Notes: generated by a model not told the origin, from the letters alone. A stretch of DNA of 64,000 bases from Dipteronia dyeriana (GCA_032871835.1 CM065299.1:6481001-6545000), one strand, 5' to 3'. Shown: positions 46,618-58,991, counted from the stretch's first letter. A program made the numbers and translations.

Positions 46618-46935
46618 TGTTGGTTCCGGTTCAGTTTCAGTTCGGAATCGATGGATCTGGTTCAGGTTCTTAAATCGAAACCCTCCTTTATTGGTTTCTG
46701 TTCCGGCGGTCCCGTTTTTTTTTTTTTAATTTTTCGTTAACAAAAAATTATTATATATATAAAACTAAAATCATAAATGCATGTTATTGGTCGTCTAAAA
46801 AAATTTAACTAAAATAAATAACAAATTAATTTTTTTTTTTAAAAAAATGTTTTGGTGGAATTATCCGGTTCGAACGGAACCCGAACCGGAACCGAAGTTC
46901 CGTGCACTGTAACAGTTCCGATCCGATTCACCCGT
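46618..46935. mobile_element. candidate MITE with GGTTCCGGTTC-type inverted ends
   Basis: The left arm TTGGTTCCGGTTCAGTTTCA resembles the reverse complement of the right arm, TTCGGTTCCGGTTCGGGTTC. The core is AT-rich. It is about 0.3 kb with no coding capacity. Ends and target duplication are unresolved. Confidence 0.45.
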
Positions 46936-47278
46936 TCGAATTGAACCGCCACCATATCTAAATATGTAATGTTACAAAATGACGGTTTCCAGGACCATCT
47001 TGGTTAGAGACTTATTAACCTTATGTATGTTGATAGTTAAACGCAGATCATTAAGTTGACTGTACCATTATCAAAACAGGCGTCTTGACTAAAGTTGACC
47101 AATATATGAAAATCAAATAATCAACATACGGAGTCGTTTTACCTCCATTTCAATTTTTCATTGTGCCATAATGCCATTGACAGATCAATTTCTTTCCTTT
47201 CTCTAATTCCCTCGTCTCCTACACTTTTGCATCGTATCGTCGATCTTCAACAACCATCGATCGACAAAGCTCGGAGAC
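46936..47278. promoter_or_regulatory. upstream region of the mitochondrial 98-aa protein gene
   Basis: Probable promoter and leader. A CT-rich stretch (TTTCTTTCCTTTCTCT) lies about 90 bases before the ATG. A 78-codon open frame from 47161 overlaps it in another frame and looks fortuitous. Confidence 0.35.
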
Positions 47279-49046
47279 ATGGCTACTTTAGCAGCTCGTC
47301 ACGCAGCTTCAACTCTAGCTCGGATTTCCTCTTCCAAAACATCGGCTCAAGCCGCTTCTCTCGTCCATCGTCGCGGTCTCGCCGGCGCCGCAGGTAATGT
47401 ATTCAAATCACGCACCTTTTTGTTTGGATTTATTTACATTATACATTTCTATTAAATCTGAAACTTACATTGAATCCCGATCTAATTCTAGTCCAGGACA
47501 TAAAGTCAAATAGGAATCGTTTTGGCTACTGATTTTTATTTATTTATTATTATTCACCGCAGATCACCACGGTCCACCGAAGATTAATTGCTGGACAGAC
47601 CCAATGAGCCCTTCTCAATGGAAGGAAGAGCACGTGAGTCCTTTTCTTTTATTTTATGAATTTATGGATTCATGTTGGAGTGGCATTTGTGGATGTTTTT
47701 AGTGAGATTTTGTGTTTTCAATAATTTATCAGTGTAATATCATAGGAAACAAACAGGATTGACTGGATTTTTTTTTTCCTTTCTAATTTTAAATTGTTGC
47801 AGTTTGTGATTGTATCATTAACTGGTTGGGGTTTACTCATCTTTGGAAGTTACAAGTTCTTCACTGGAGGCAAAAGCAAGAAGGATGAGGTACTCTTCTT
47901 TTCAATTTTCAATCCCAAACATCTTCTATTCTTTTCTTGTATAATCATCCATGCCGGTGAATTGGTAATGCATTTGTATATAGAGTATTCTAAGAGTTGT
48001 AAACTTGTATCACGTCAATTTGGTGTTAGTTTGGGCATATGTGGTGGTATGAGTAACATAGAGATAGTTTTTCTCATTGTCATATGATATATCTTTATTT
48101 TTATGCATCATGGTTGTCGAAGATAGAGGATTGAAAACCTATGATTGTCAGTGATTTTTACGCAATCTACCATGTGAGAACTCAGTTGTTTGGAAATGAA
48201 ATGTTCAGTTTAGGTTTCTTTAGAGTAGCGATCAACTGATCGATAAACATTTCAAAAGGTTTCTAACGAAATGAACCAAAATGGACCTGAAATGGTGCCA
48301 GCGTTATGAGATTGCTTAGAGTACCGTGTGCATAATAACAATGAGTTTAAGGCTTTAAGCTATCGTTATTTATTTATTTATTTGAGTTATTCAGTTGGGA
48401 TAACAATCATCTTGAGAGATGAAGGATTTTGATGCATTTTCTTTGAGTAATATTAAATGACCAAAAAAAAAAGATACCAGTTACAGTGATAAACGAAAGG
48501 AAATGCCAGAATTCAATAATACCTATTGTCCTATTTGTTCATTTCAATGAGAAAACAAAAGTTCTTTGAAAGAGAAGTAATAACTATGGGGATGGTCCAT
48601 TTTATTGCTTGGTAAGAATATTTTGGATGTTGCCTGCCTGTCAATATGCTAGAGCTTGAAACCAGAGTTTTCAAAAGCATCTGGAAGAAAAAATGAAGTA
48701 GGTGATCATTAGAGTGTGTCGATGGTTTGACAGTTTATAATGCCAACTGTTTTTGAACTCAAATGCAAGCGCTTCTCTTGCTTTAATTGAAGAATTAGTT
48801 GGTTGGTCAATCCAAATATCTTAAGCATCTAATGAGCTAACTTGGATGGGAACAAATTTGTAAAAAGAGATTGAAATCATGAAAATGACCTACCTTGATG
48901 ACCAGGAATTTCTTGCCAATTTACTGTGTATCTGTGCCGTGTCCAATTCAATTATCAACATATATTTATTTGTGGTACTTGAGGCTCACATCTTTTTCCA
49001 ATTCTTTCTCGCCTCTTTGCAGAAATTGGTAGAAGCAGCGCACTGA
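47279..49046 (+). CDS. small mitochondrial membrane protein, 98 aa, four exons
   Basis: Exons 47279-47393, 47563-47633, 47803-47889 and 49023-49046 give 98 aa in phase with GT-AG introns; the last exon encodes only KLVEAAH. Seen: an N-terminal Arg/Ser/Ala-rich presequence (MATLAARHAASTLARISSSK, then VHRRGLAGAA) typical of mitochondrial import, then NCWTDPMSPSQWKEEH, one membrane helix (FVIVSLTGWGLLIFGSYKFF) and a basic tail (GGKSKKDE). I do not recognise it firmly. It resembles short plant-specific mitochondrial proteins, some reported with respiratory complexes. Possible Arabidopsis relatives recalled are At2g20820 and At1g67350, the former beside GAUT10. Its job is inferred only as an inner-membrane accessory protein. 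Confidence 0.78.
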
Positions 49047-50283
49047 GTTTTGGAGCTTTAAACTGTCCCAGAATTCCTCCTGATAATAATGTATGTGGTT
49101 GGACTTTTGTCTTCAGACTTTCTTTGTTTGCACTGCTTGACAGTGTATGATTTTTTCTTGGAGATACATGAGCAACCGAACTTGAAGGCTATTGCTTTGT
49201 TGGATACAAGTTACCAATTTCATTTGCTCATCTTTTCTAAGATATTTTATACATGATGCTTTAACCTTTTGTTCAAATAATGGATGCCAACTTTAAGTTC
49301 TGATTCTATCAGTGGAACTAGAAAGTGTATGCATTATTCTTCAGATCATACCGACTTCTGTAATGATTGTTGGTAAACATAAAATCACAGGAATCAATTA
49401 CCTTTGCTCGATAACTGTGACTCTGCCGTGGTTGTGGTCAAGTACTACTGGGAAAGATTTTTGAGCAACCTAATCTCTTTAAGAATAATGCATTTTGGCA
49501 TGAATTTGTTGCCTTACAGAGCTGTCTACTGCACAGATCTGTGAGAAGTTGTTTGGTATCTTAGCAACAAATATTCCTTATAAATATGTCTACATAAATT
49601 TAACCAGTACAGCCTTCTTTTATATTAAGGAGCACATGCTAGTAGGACCTATTTACCCATTATGTCATAGCGAGGACCATAATTTATTTTTTCATATGAA
49701 ATGCCTATATTATGCATTCGTAGTCCCATTCCGGGACAGAGGAGTTACTAGGTAGACAACCATCAAAGGATTTCCATTGAGAAAAGAAGGATTTTGTTAA
49801 CCATGACTCTGTTTGTGTGATTGCATAACTTGTTTCATAATTGTGTTGGTAGGTAAGTAGTAAGTGGTATTCACCAAGTGATCTAGATAGCATGAACATA
49901 TATATACATTGGTCTGAGACATACTAGTGAAATATGAGAAGCTGCCTGACCCTTCTCTAGTCTGATGGTTTTATTTATATCTCCGAGTCTCAAGTGAGAG
50001 TGAAATTCACCATTATACAAGAAAGATTTGCTTTTACGCTTGCTCTCAGTCACCACCATGTCCATGATGTTTGTAAAATTATCTATAGTTGCTATCTTAA
50101 TGGGAAGATAACACTTGCCCATTTAGCTTTATCCAAAAACATGCTAAGCAAACCCAAAGATAATCTACCATGTCTTTTGCAAGCAGACAGGAAGAGGGAG
50201 AAAATAAAAAGGAAAACAGAAAACATTCATCATTTGCTAATCAGTTAAAACTCAGACTCATTTGTTTCCTCCTTGTACTCTTC
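49047..50283. other. intergenic between convergent genes
   Basis: 3' regions of the mitochondrial protein gene (plus) and of the coiled-coil gene (minus). Only short fortuitous open frames were seen. No RNA gene or transposon was recognised. Confidence 0.45.
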
Positions 50284-52512
50284 TTAAGATTCTTCCAGAT
50301 TGGAAACAGATTCCCTGAGAGAATCGCCATCAGTTGCTTCAGTCTCTGGTTCTTTTTCATCTGCAACCTCCATATCTTCTATATTTCCATCTTTCACTTG
50401 TATTGCTTCGTTTTCTTGTTCATTGATATCCTTGCTGCCCATGTTTTGTTGGTTGCCACTGGCTTCTTCTGCCGATTGCCTGACTTCATTTATGCTGTTG
50501 GTGATTTCACCATTGGTATTTTTATTCCCTATCATTTCTGTATCTGGAGAATCATTCGACTTCAAGGTTTCATCTGATTGCTCCCCTTGTTGATTTGGAT
50601 CTGCATTCATATCTCTGTTTATCAGATATCCAGAATCATCAAGGGTCCCAACCTCAGACAATTTGACTTGTGTCGATTCCACTGCCTTTCTTTCTTTCTG
50701 TGGATTTTCACCTGTTTTTCTTCCCTTTCCTTCTACTCCCTTGTTAGAAGCATTACTCTCCCTATAAAACCTTCTGTTCCTCGTGTTTGTCAGACCATAT
50801 TTTTCAGAATCTCCATTTTTAGCAAGTATTCTGAATCTCTTTCCCTTTGTTCTAGTCAGGCGGCCATGTCTCCTCAATCTTGAACGCCTTTGAAATCTAG
50901 TAGAATCCAGCCTTTCAAATGCCATTCCACCTTCAGAAATTGTTCGAACATCCTGGTTCTCATCTTGAAAGTTTTCCGGTTTTCCCAGTGTTGTATGTCC
51001 ATTCTCGTCTTTTACAGCATCTCTCTGTTTCAAAAAATCTCCACCAGCGTCATCAACAGTTTGCTCCGTTGAATTTGCAACATTCTTCCCCTCTCCCGTG
51101 GCAAAACCATCCCGTTCTCGAGGATCATTTTCTTTTGCTTGGTCTCCATCTCTGCCTTTTCCTTCTACATTGCTTCCATTTGTAAAAACTTCATCTTGAG
51201 TATTTCCCAGCTTCTGAATCTGTTCAACTGTCAGTCCCCTGCTATTAGTATCTGCTGCTCTCTTTTCACTTCTATCTTCAACTCCTGTTGAATTCTCTCC
51301 CGCCATGGAATTGGTGGACATGTGAAACCATCCACTCTCCTCATTACTTGAACTAACATCTGTTTTATCCCTCTCTGCCATATTTAAGGTATTAGTCAAA
51401 TTCACCTGTGGATTCGACGGATCATCTGTACTTGCTGACCAGACTTTAGCAGGGTATTCAAGATGGCGCTTCAAATCCTCGATTTCTGCTTCCTTTTGCA
51501 TCAAACTTTCTTTCAGAGCAGTCAACTGGGAATTTTCTTTACCTAAATCTGTTACCTCTCTCTGTATTTTGATCTCATTTTGCTTCTCCTCCAGTGCAGA
51601 CTCCATGGTTTTTTGTTCATCTTTCAGTGATTCGATCGTAGATTGCATCTCGATGAGCCTTCTATCAAGCTCCATTTTCTGGGTTCTGATGGAATATATC
51701 TTTGCGTTCATCTGTACATTTTTACTCTTCATTTCTTTGCTACATTCCTGTTCCTTCTGATAGAACAAACAATGATTGTAATTAGCAGGTGTTAGTCTTA
51801 GCAGACAAACACATCATAATTTTCTAATGGTAATTGATCTTCTAATCTTTCACTTGAGTAGAGATCTATGCATAATTTTCTTTGTTCTTTTTCTTTTTCT
51901 TCCTATATAGAAAATTTAAAGGAAACTCAAACCACCCTTTGCGTGCAATTAAATGAATTGATTGATTTCACAGTCAGCCAGATAATTGAAAACTGTGCTA
52001 TATCCAGGTCAAACCCACAACAGACATCGAACTATTTCTATGGAGATTAGTCGATTATAACATTACACTATTAGCAAACATTTTTTCTGCAATAATTGTT
52101 AAACAGAGTATAGTTCATCGGCCGTTTTGCCTTGATCAGAATTCAGAACCACATAAAAGGAATAAAAAATATATATTTATTTTTGATTAAATCAACAGAT
52201 TAAGAAGATTGAAGACAAATGTAGAAAAGATTGCATGATACTTTATAGATGTCATGTAAACAGAGTGACACGTCAACGAGGCATGCATGAGAGAGAGAGA
52301 GAGAGAACCTGCAAGAGAAAGTGAAGAGAAAAGAGTTGATGGTCCTTCTCTTTGATGAGGAGAGTGAAGACGCGTCTCTCCCTGAGCTTGTGAAGAAGCA
52401 TCACTCCAAACAATGCAGCCCCAAATGCCAAAAGCAACATCAACCCATATGACCTCCCTCTGCTTCCATTGTTGTTCATCATACCCTTGTAGTGAGATCC
52501 ACCGATCGCCAT
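50284..52512 (-). CDS. single-pass membrane protein with long coiled coil, unrecognised family
   Basis: Two exons on the minus strand: 52512-52309 (68 codons) and 51756-50284 (490 codons plus stop), 558 aa. The donor is TTGCAG|GTTCTCTC and the acceptor TTCTATCAG. Seen: a short basic/Gly-rich N terminus (MAIGGSHYKGMMNNNGSRGR), one membrane helix (SYGLMLLLAFGAALFGVMLL), then a heptad-rich coiled coil (about residues 60-165, MELDRRLIEMQSTIESLKDE, KEAEIEDLKRHLE), and a long hydrophilic, Asn/Glu/Lys-rich, probably disordered region with a basic patch (FQRRSRLRRHGRLTRTKGKR), ending acidic. I do not recognise the function. The layout suits an anchored tether or scaffold of the endomembranes. An upstream in-frame ATG (52521, adding MRE) exists; the internal MAIGG start is preferred as the more typical. 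Confidence 0.75.
52287..52307. repeat. (GA)n microsatellite at the intron donor of the coiled-coil gene
   Basis: About nine GA repeats lying directly next to the splice donor on the minus strand, so the intron begins GTTCTCTCTCTCTC. Confidence 0.85.
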
Positions 52513-53679
52513 CTCTCTCACTCTCTCTCTCTCTATCTGGGCTATTGCTTGTCATGTAAAAAGATCCATGCAGTGCAACCAATGTCCAATGGAGCACAGC
52601 AGAGTTTAAAAGGCGAGAATAATATTTTACAACTTTCTCTAGTTGTTTCCAAGCGCTGATTCTGGACTCTTGTGACTATTTTCCAACTTTCTCTAGTTTC
52701 CAACTTTTCATACGTTATCTACTTGTTTTTACCACAACGCCCCTATTTACATCTTATTAAATCTTTTTTTTTTTCTAAGTTTGAAAAAGTACTTTTTAGT
52801 TTGTACCTTAAGATATCTCCAATTCCCATGACTTATGAGAGTACAGCAAGTTTACTTTGCAATTCAAGAAGACTTTCATGATACTTCTAAATATCCACTT
52901 AGATGGCATTCATGCACCATGACACACTATTCATTTCAAATAATTTAATCCATTTACAAACACTAAAATGTTTATTTAAATTAGAATAAAAAATAAGTAC
53001 CATGAATGATCACTATATTACATTAATCATTGTCAATATGTATGTATTTTTTTATTGACTAATGAAACTATATTGGTACTAATGAAACTATATTGGTATA
53101 CAATTTGAGGTATAAAGTTTGGCTCATTATTAAATGATTTTTTTTATGGAACCATATTTTTTTTTAATAAATGTATATTAAATAAAAATTTAATGTCTAG
53201 CTAAGCTAACGAAGGATTGTCTAGTTGACATTATTAATTAGTAATGAAAATAAAAACTCTATTGAAAAAGGAAAATAGAATACTAAAAAACAAATATGCA
53301 ATTTTATTTAAGAATTTATTAACTTTTAAAAATTAAAAAAATGAAAAAGTTAATCACAAAAACATTTCTTAGATTTCAATTTATATAACCTATAAAATTA
53401 TTAATGGAGAACGTTCGAGGTAAAATATGTAATTAAAATTTTATTTTTATTTCTTTCTATTCATAACTTAATTCTTAATATTTATGAGCTTGTAATTTAT
53501 ATCCTATGAGAAATTCAATAAAAATCAAAGAAATTTTTTTTTTCCTCTTAAAAGTCTCAATTTGTGAACTCCTAAGTCCTAATCAAATTTTATTTATATT
53601 TTAATTTAAAAAATATTCATTAAATATAATTATTCAATATTTTTCTTGTTTTTTCTTTATTTTTAAAATTTGTATATAC

Positions 53680-53733
<54 letters not shown>

Positions 53734-54012
53734 AGATGAAAAATTTATAAAAAAAAAATTGAAGAAAAAATTTATATTTTGTTCACCATTATAATTACGC
53801 CGAGTAAATATAATATATCGGACTTTTACCCGCAAAATCAAAAGCGCCAACGACAATACCACATCGGATCCTAACGACAACCAACCCGCTATCCAGGTTC
53901 TCAGAGGCCTTTATACAAACAGGTAGAATTCTTAGTCTCAACAAATAAAATACTGCGCAATTAGCAATATAGATTTTATTTCGTTACGTTTTCTTCGTAA
54001 GATTTTGATTCC
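52513..54012. other. divergent intergenic region, probable shared promoters
   Basis: Between the coiled-coil gene (minus) and the LTO1 homologue (plus). A CT/GA run at 52511-52535 lies in the leader of the coiled-coil gene. The rest is AT-rich with a TA microsatellite at about 53687-53731. No gene was seen. Confidence 0.45.
53687..53731. repeat. (TA)n microsatellite
   Basis: About 20 TA repeats with one C interruption at the left. It lies about 280 bp before the LTO1 start. Confidence 0.9.
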
Positions 54013-54444
54013 ATGGACTCTCATCAATCGAACAACTCCATTGAAGACATCTTCGACTCTTCGCTCAATCTAGAGGAGACCCATTTCAAAGAAGGCTACG
54101 ACGAGGGCTACAATCACGGCCTAAACACCGGGAAAGAGGAGGCCCGACAAGTAGGCCTCAAAACGGGTTTCGAAACCGGCGAAGAACTCGGGTTTTACAA
54201 GGGTTGCGTTGATGTCTGGAACTCTGTCATCCGGGTCGACCCGACGAGGTTATCGTCCAGGGTTCAAAAGGGTATCAAGCAAATGGAGGAGTTGATTGAG
54301 AAATACCCAGCTATGGATCCGGAGGATGAGAGTGTTCAAGAGATAATTGAGGCTTTGAGGCTCAAATTTAGAGTCTTACGTGCTGCTTTGGGCATGAAGT
54401 TGGATTATGATGGGTATCCTAAACCAAAAGATATTGAGTTTTGA
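54013..54444 (+). CDS. LTO1: LTO1 homologue (Yae1-domain Fe-S adaptor)
   Basis: Single-exon, 143 aa, with start at the first ATG. Known role: Lto1 with Yae1 links the cytosolic iron-sulphur assembly machinery to the ABC protein Rli1/ABCE1, needed for ribosome recycling. Seen: the deca-GX3 repeat that defines the family, GYDEGYNHGLNTGKEEARQ and then GLKTGFETGEELGFYKG (about residues 28-65), followed by two helical segments (RVQKGIKQMEELIEKYPAMD; EIIEALRLKFRVLRAALG). The last three residues are Ile-Glu-Phe. This fits the C-terminal targeting tripeptide ([LIM]-[DES]-[WF]) described for clients and adaptors of the CIA targeting complex, where yeast Lto1 uses a Trp. The protein is close to the usual family length. 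It is not next to a Yae1 gene here. Confidence 0.9.
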   Translation: MDSHQSNNSIEDIFDSSLNLEETHFKEGYDEGYNHGLNTGKEEARQVGLKTGFETGEELGFYKGCVDVWNSVIRVDPTRLSSRVQKGIKQMEELIEKYPAMDPEDESVQEIIEALRLKFRVLRAALGMKLDYDGYPKPKDIEF

Positions 54445-54757
54445 GTCTGAAAAACTGGGTATTGTATGAAGTTTTGGTGATTAAATATAGTCAATAGAAC
54501 TTTTTTGATCTTATCGATATCATTTAATAGTAGTGTGTTTTAGTATTCAATATTCGCCAATTTTGAGTATGGTGGGTTTTCTGCAAGATTGAAGCTGAAT
54601 AAAAGTTATAGCTTGCTCTTTGCTAATTTAGTGAATCCCATCAATGGAGGTATTTATGTGCAAAGACACCATTGTTCTTTTATACGGTGCTATTCTGCTT
54701 GAGCATGATGAAAGAATAAATTTGTGAGCACGAATTTCTTGTTTATACAGACAGTTA

Positions 54758-54809
<52 letters not shown>

Positions 54810-55301
54810 TGGATTTAAGAGTGGTTATTATTGTAGTAGTTGTTAACTCATAGATTCTTATTTTTTTTATAAAAAAAATCATTTAAATAAATAATTGTCC
54901 GAGTACGTATCATATTTCTGATTTCCTATGTATCTTGAGTGAATTGCATATGTAACGGCAACAGGAAAAAGAAATTGGGATATCAGATTTTCTACATGGG
55001 AAATGGAAGTGTGCCAAAACCATATGTTTGACTAAGTTGAGCTGATATGAATGATGTAAAAGAGAGATTCAATCCAAAATTTGAATAATCTGCAATCAAA
55101 TGGAGGGATTATGGTATAGCTGCTGTACATTTTGGGGACACAAACTTGATCCAAAGCCTAAAATTTGCAGTTTTCATGACTTGACATTTTTACTCATACT
55201 AGAGTATTGCTCGGTACATTTGCTTGTGTGGTCCATAAATTTCTGGCCACAAAAGTTCCTGATAATGCCATTCTGTCATCTCAATCTCTCTTTTTGTGCA
55301 G
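54445..55301. other. intergenic; (TA)n tract and upstream region of formiminotransferase gene A
   Basis: LTO1 3' flank, a TA microsatellite at about 54762-54804, then the probable promoter and first intron or leader of the next gene. No other gene. Confidence 0.4.
54762..54804. repeat. (TA)n microsatellite
   Basis: About 21 TA repeats. Confidence 0.9.
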
Positions 55302-55329
55302 TTTGTGGTAAGCCGCAAGGAGGTAGAAA

Positions 55330-57064
55330 ATGTTAAAGTTGATGCTTTCTTGCTGTAAGGTATATATCTCTGAAAGTCGAAACAAGTCTGCACTGGAATC
55401 GATTGAAAGAGCTGCCAAACTATTTCCAGAAGCTGCTGTTGTTAACAAATTTGAAGATGTGACTTACAATAGAGTTGGTTATACTGTTGTATCCAAATTG
55501 GCGCCACAGCCATCTACAGACTCATGTCCTTTGAAGAGTGCTGTGTTTTCAATGGTTAAAGCTGCTTTCGAGAACATTGACCTTGAGATGCACTCTGGAA
55601 GTCATCCCCGTCTCGGGGTTGTTGATCATATATGCTTTCACCCCTTGTCTTGTGCTTCTTTGGACCAAGTGGCTGGGATTGCAAAGTCTTTCGCAGCTGA
55701 GGTTGGCTCTAGTCTTCAAGGTTTGTGCCCTGGAACTGGAAAAGGATGTAGCTAGTAAAGTAGTCATACATTAGTTACCGAAGCCTTCGAAGACAACTGA
55801 AAATTTTCGAATGCCAACAGTTGACTGTTTTTTTTCCCCGTTTCAATGGCTACATCCATATATCACTAAGAGAAAGGATCCTCTTAACTAAAAATAACCA
55901 AATTGTTTGCTTAACCCTTATCTGGCCTTATGGATGTAGCAAACACAATCCTTTACTGTCATTCAATTATCCATAGCCCAGTACTGATTATTTACATGCA
56001 AGAGATCCCAGATTCCCAGTTCACATGGTTCACTTTACTCTGGACACAGTCATTAGAGGCTAGCATGTATTAATTCTTTTTCTGAACTACTAGTGAAACC
56101 ACACTAGAGTTGTATTGATCTATATTTATAGAACATTACTCTTGCATCTTATATTATCCTCCTTAAATGCTAAATCAGTAATATTTGTGGTGAAGTTCTT
56201 TGCTGAGACATTTGGATGTTGCTTGGAAATTATAAAATACAATAAATTTTCGAAATGATTCAATGTTTTTTTGAAAGCATATAAATATTTGCTTCTTATT
56301 CTCATTCTTGTTCAGTTATATGAGAGTTCATTGAGCAACACTCCTTTTCCTTAACATGGGAATAAAGATGGTGTCTCCATGGCATACTACCATTTTTTTC
56401 ATAGTAATGCTATTTATCATAGTAATGCTATTTATAAAAAAATGGGAATCAGAATATATTTTTATAGGAGTGTAATGGGTATGAATTATTTAGGTTTCTC
56501 TCCAGAAATTTACCTCTTTCTGATGCTAATGATCCATTGATGTAGCCTGCAGTCCCTACCTTTTTATATGGAGCTGCACATGAAGAGGGTAGGACACTTG
56601 ATTTGATAAGAAGAGAACTGGGTTATTTCAAGCCTAATTCAGTTGGAAACCAATGGACTGGGGGGCCAAAATCAGAAGCTTTACCACTGCATCCAGATGA
56701 GGGTCCAGCACAATTGACTCAAGCAAAAGGTGTTATTGTAATTGGAGCAACCAGGTGGGTTGATAACTACAATGTCCCTGTCTTCTCAACAAATGTTGCT
56801 GCTGTTCGTAGAATAGCCAAACGAGTCAGTGGGAGAGGTGGTGGACTTCCTTCAGTACAAGCCATGGCACTTGCATATGGTGAAGATGTCACAGAGGTTG
56901 CTTGTAATTTGTTGGAGTCAAATAAAGTAGGAGGAGATAAAGTTCAGCTGGAAGTTGAAAGGCTTGCCAGGGAAGAGAGAATGGCTGTGGGGAATGGATA
57001 TTATACGGATCTTTCACAGGAACAAATAATTGAAAGTTATATGAAATTGATTTCATCTATCTAA
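55330..57064 (+). CDS. formiminotransferase-domain protein, tandem copy A
   Basis: Exons 55330-55720 and 56553-57064, 300 aa (donor CAAG|GTTTGT, acceptor CCTGCAG). The exon probably starts at an acceptor TTTGTGCAG (55301), so more leader or a short coding exon may lie upstream; the ATG chosen gives MLKLMLSCCKVYISESR, matching the start of related plant proteins. Known role: the domain is that of FTCD, which moves the formimino group from formiminoglutamate to tetrahydrofolate. Plant proteins lack the cyclodeaminase part and their true substrate is not settled. Seen: NKFEDVTYNRVGYTVVS, SGSHPRLGVVDHICFHPL with the presumed catalytic His92, FLYGAAHEEGRTLD, and IRRELGYFKPN. It resembles Arabidopsis At2g20830. 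Copy B follows on the same strand about 2.5 kb downstream and has the same main intron position, so they are duplicates. Confidence 0.88.
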
Positions 57065-57967
57065 GATGTACTTGAAACATCTGTTCCCAAGTGACATTGA
57101 AGTGTGGACGTTTCTAATGAAATTTGATTTTCTATTAATCCAGTCTCTTATAATTTCTTCAATTGATATGATTTTAGAGAATGTCAATGCAGGCAACCAG
57201 TTGGTTTGATCCGCATGTCATGATCTTGGAAGTTAGAGATTTTGCATTACATTTGAAAGTTGATTGGATACCTGAACCAGTTTGATTAAATAAATTTGAT
57301 GTTGCAGTACATTTATTTCTTTTAAACAAGGTTAAACAATGTACAGTGAACATTGCAAGTAAGCATGAACTTGATTCCCAGAAAAGGTGCTTCCATTTAA
57401 ATATATCAAAAACAGATTCACCATGACATTGAATTCTATGTTGCAGAATACATAGCCATGATGATAATATGTTTTTCTTTGCAGATGCCAGGTCAGGCCA
57501 AGAAGTTGTTTTTCTTTGCTGGATTTGCAAGAGCTTATGAGAAAGCAGGCAACAAGAACTTGTGACAATGGCACTTATTTGCTTGCTCAGCAACATCCAT
57601 AATTGAGGCCTATTACGTCAAAGCAGATACTACCTTTTCTTCAAGGTGTGCAAAACTAATGTCATATTGATTGCAACTTTTGTATTCAACAATATCATAT
57701 ACTAGTGGAGCTGTTTTATTAAAAGAAATCAAATTTCATGTCAGTCATGTATATATGATGTTGGGATGACTTGGAGACAACACAATGTTAATCATCTATT
57801 ATTATTTTTTGATTAACCAAAACTCGATGGTGAGGAAAATGGACAGATCACTTATTTTATATCTGTTTCGAACTATAAAAAGCGATGAAAAGAGTGGTTG
57901 TATACAACATATTAATAGCCTAATTTTCTTCTCACTTATAGTGGATGATGATGGATTTTTCCACTAA
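57065..57967. other. 3' flank of gene A
   Basis: 3' untranslated and intergenic DNA. At 57484 an acceptor-like TTTCTTTGCAG is followed directly by ATG and 26 codons (MPGQAKKLFFFAGFARAYEK and six more) before a TGA. It might be an alternative 3' exon or chance. Nothing else was seen. Confidence 0.35.
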
Positions 57968-58275
57968 CCAGTTTGAGTGAAACTTCGTCACCATACTTCA
58001 CTCAAAACTGGCTTGATTATCTACTTCATATAGTATTGTTTACTACATTGGTATGTATTCTTCTTTAAAGTTCTTACAAACATATTTTCATCATCAAGTA
58101 GCTGGTGCTTTACAGTTTGAGTGAAACCAGTTTGAGTGAAACTTCGTCACCATACTTCACTCAAAACTGGCTTGATTATCTACTTCATATAGTATTGTTT
58201 ACTACATTGGTATGTATTCTTCTTTAAAGTTCTTACAAACATATTTTCATCATCAAGTAGCTGGTGCTTTACAGT
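57968..58275 (+). repeat. 159-bp perfect tandem duplication
   Basis: The unit starting CCAGTTTGAGTGAAACTTCG at 57968 recurs at 58127, without a mismatch that I can see, through to CTTTACAGT. Each unit starts with a hairpin: CCAGTTTGAGTGAA pairs with TTCACTCAAAACTGG 16 bases later. Identity of the two copies implies a recent event. Confidence 0.92.
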
Positions 58276-58991
58276 CAGCATCTGAAATGAATTGCTATTT
58301 ATGTCTGGTTATTGCTCAACCATCTTTCTTTGCGTTTTCTCTGAAGACAGTTTCTTATCTATTTTAGTCGCTTTCATATCACTATTTGAAACAATATATT
58401 TTTCTGTCTTATTTCTCTGGCTTTATATGTTGCCTTATCCTTTTCTGATCTCTTGTGAACTATGATTTATGGCCATGGCCCCATCCAAGTTAGCACAGCC
58501 TAACCTTATCTCAATTACATATATATTTAGGTCTATTTTTATCAAACTATCATTAATTCAATAGAAGGTTAGGTGCAATGCCTTTTACATTTGTTAGTTG
58601 AAGATATTGTAATTGTTATAAATTATGTATAAGAAAGGCCCAAAATTTCTCTTGTGAAGGGTCCACAAACATCAATACTGTGAAAACCTACTGTTATGTC
58701 CTCCCAAGTCTCAACCCCTCATTAATTTACATTTACTCAACTTTTGTAAGCAGTAAAAATGTGTAGCAAAATACCCAGTTGCTCCTTATTAACTTACAAA
58801 TGAGTAGATAATTGGGTTTGTTCCCCTCTCAACTTCATTTTAGCTATAATTATTACATCAAACCACCATGATCTTCCTATGTAGTTCACTTTTTCTGTTT
58901 CTGATTAAATCATCACTACTGGAAAAGAACACCTTATTCCATTGCCTTTTTGGTTTTTATTAAGATTCTTAAGGATGATTTCAGCTAAAAC
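58276..58991. other. intergenic between formiminotransferase copies
   Basis: AT-rich sequence with no supported gene or named repeat. Confidence 0.4.
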
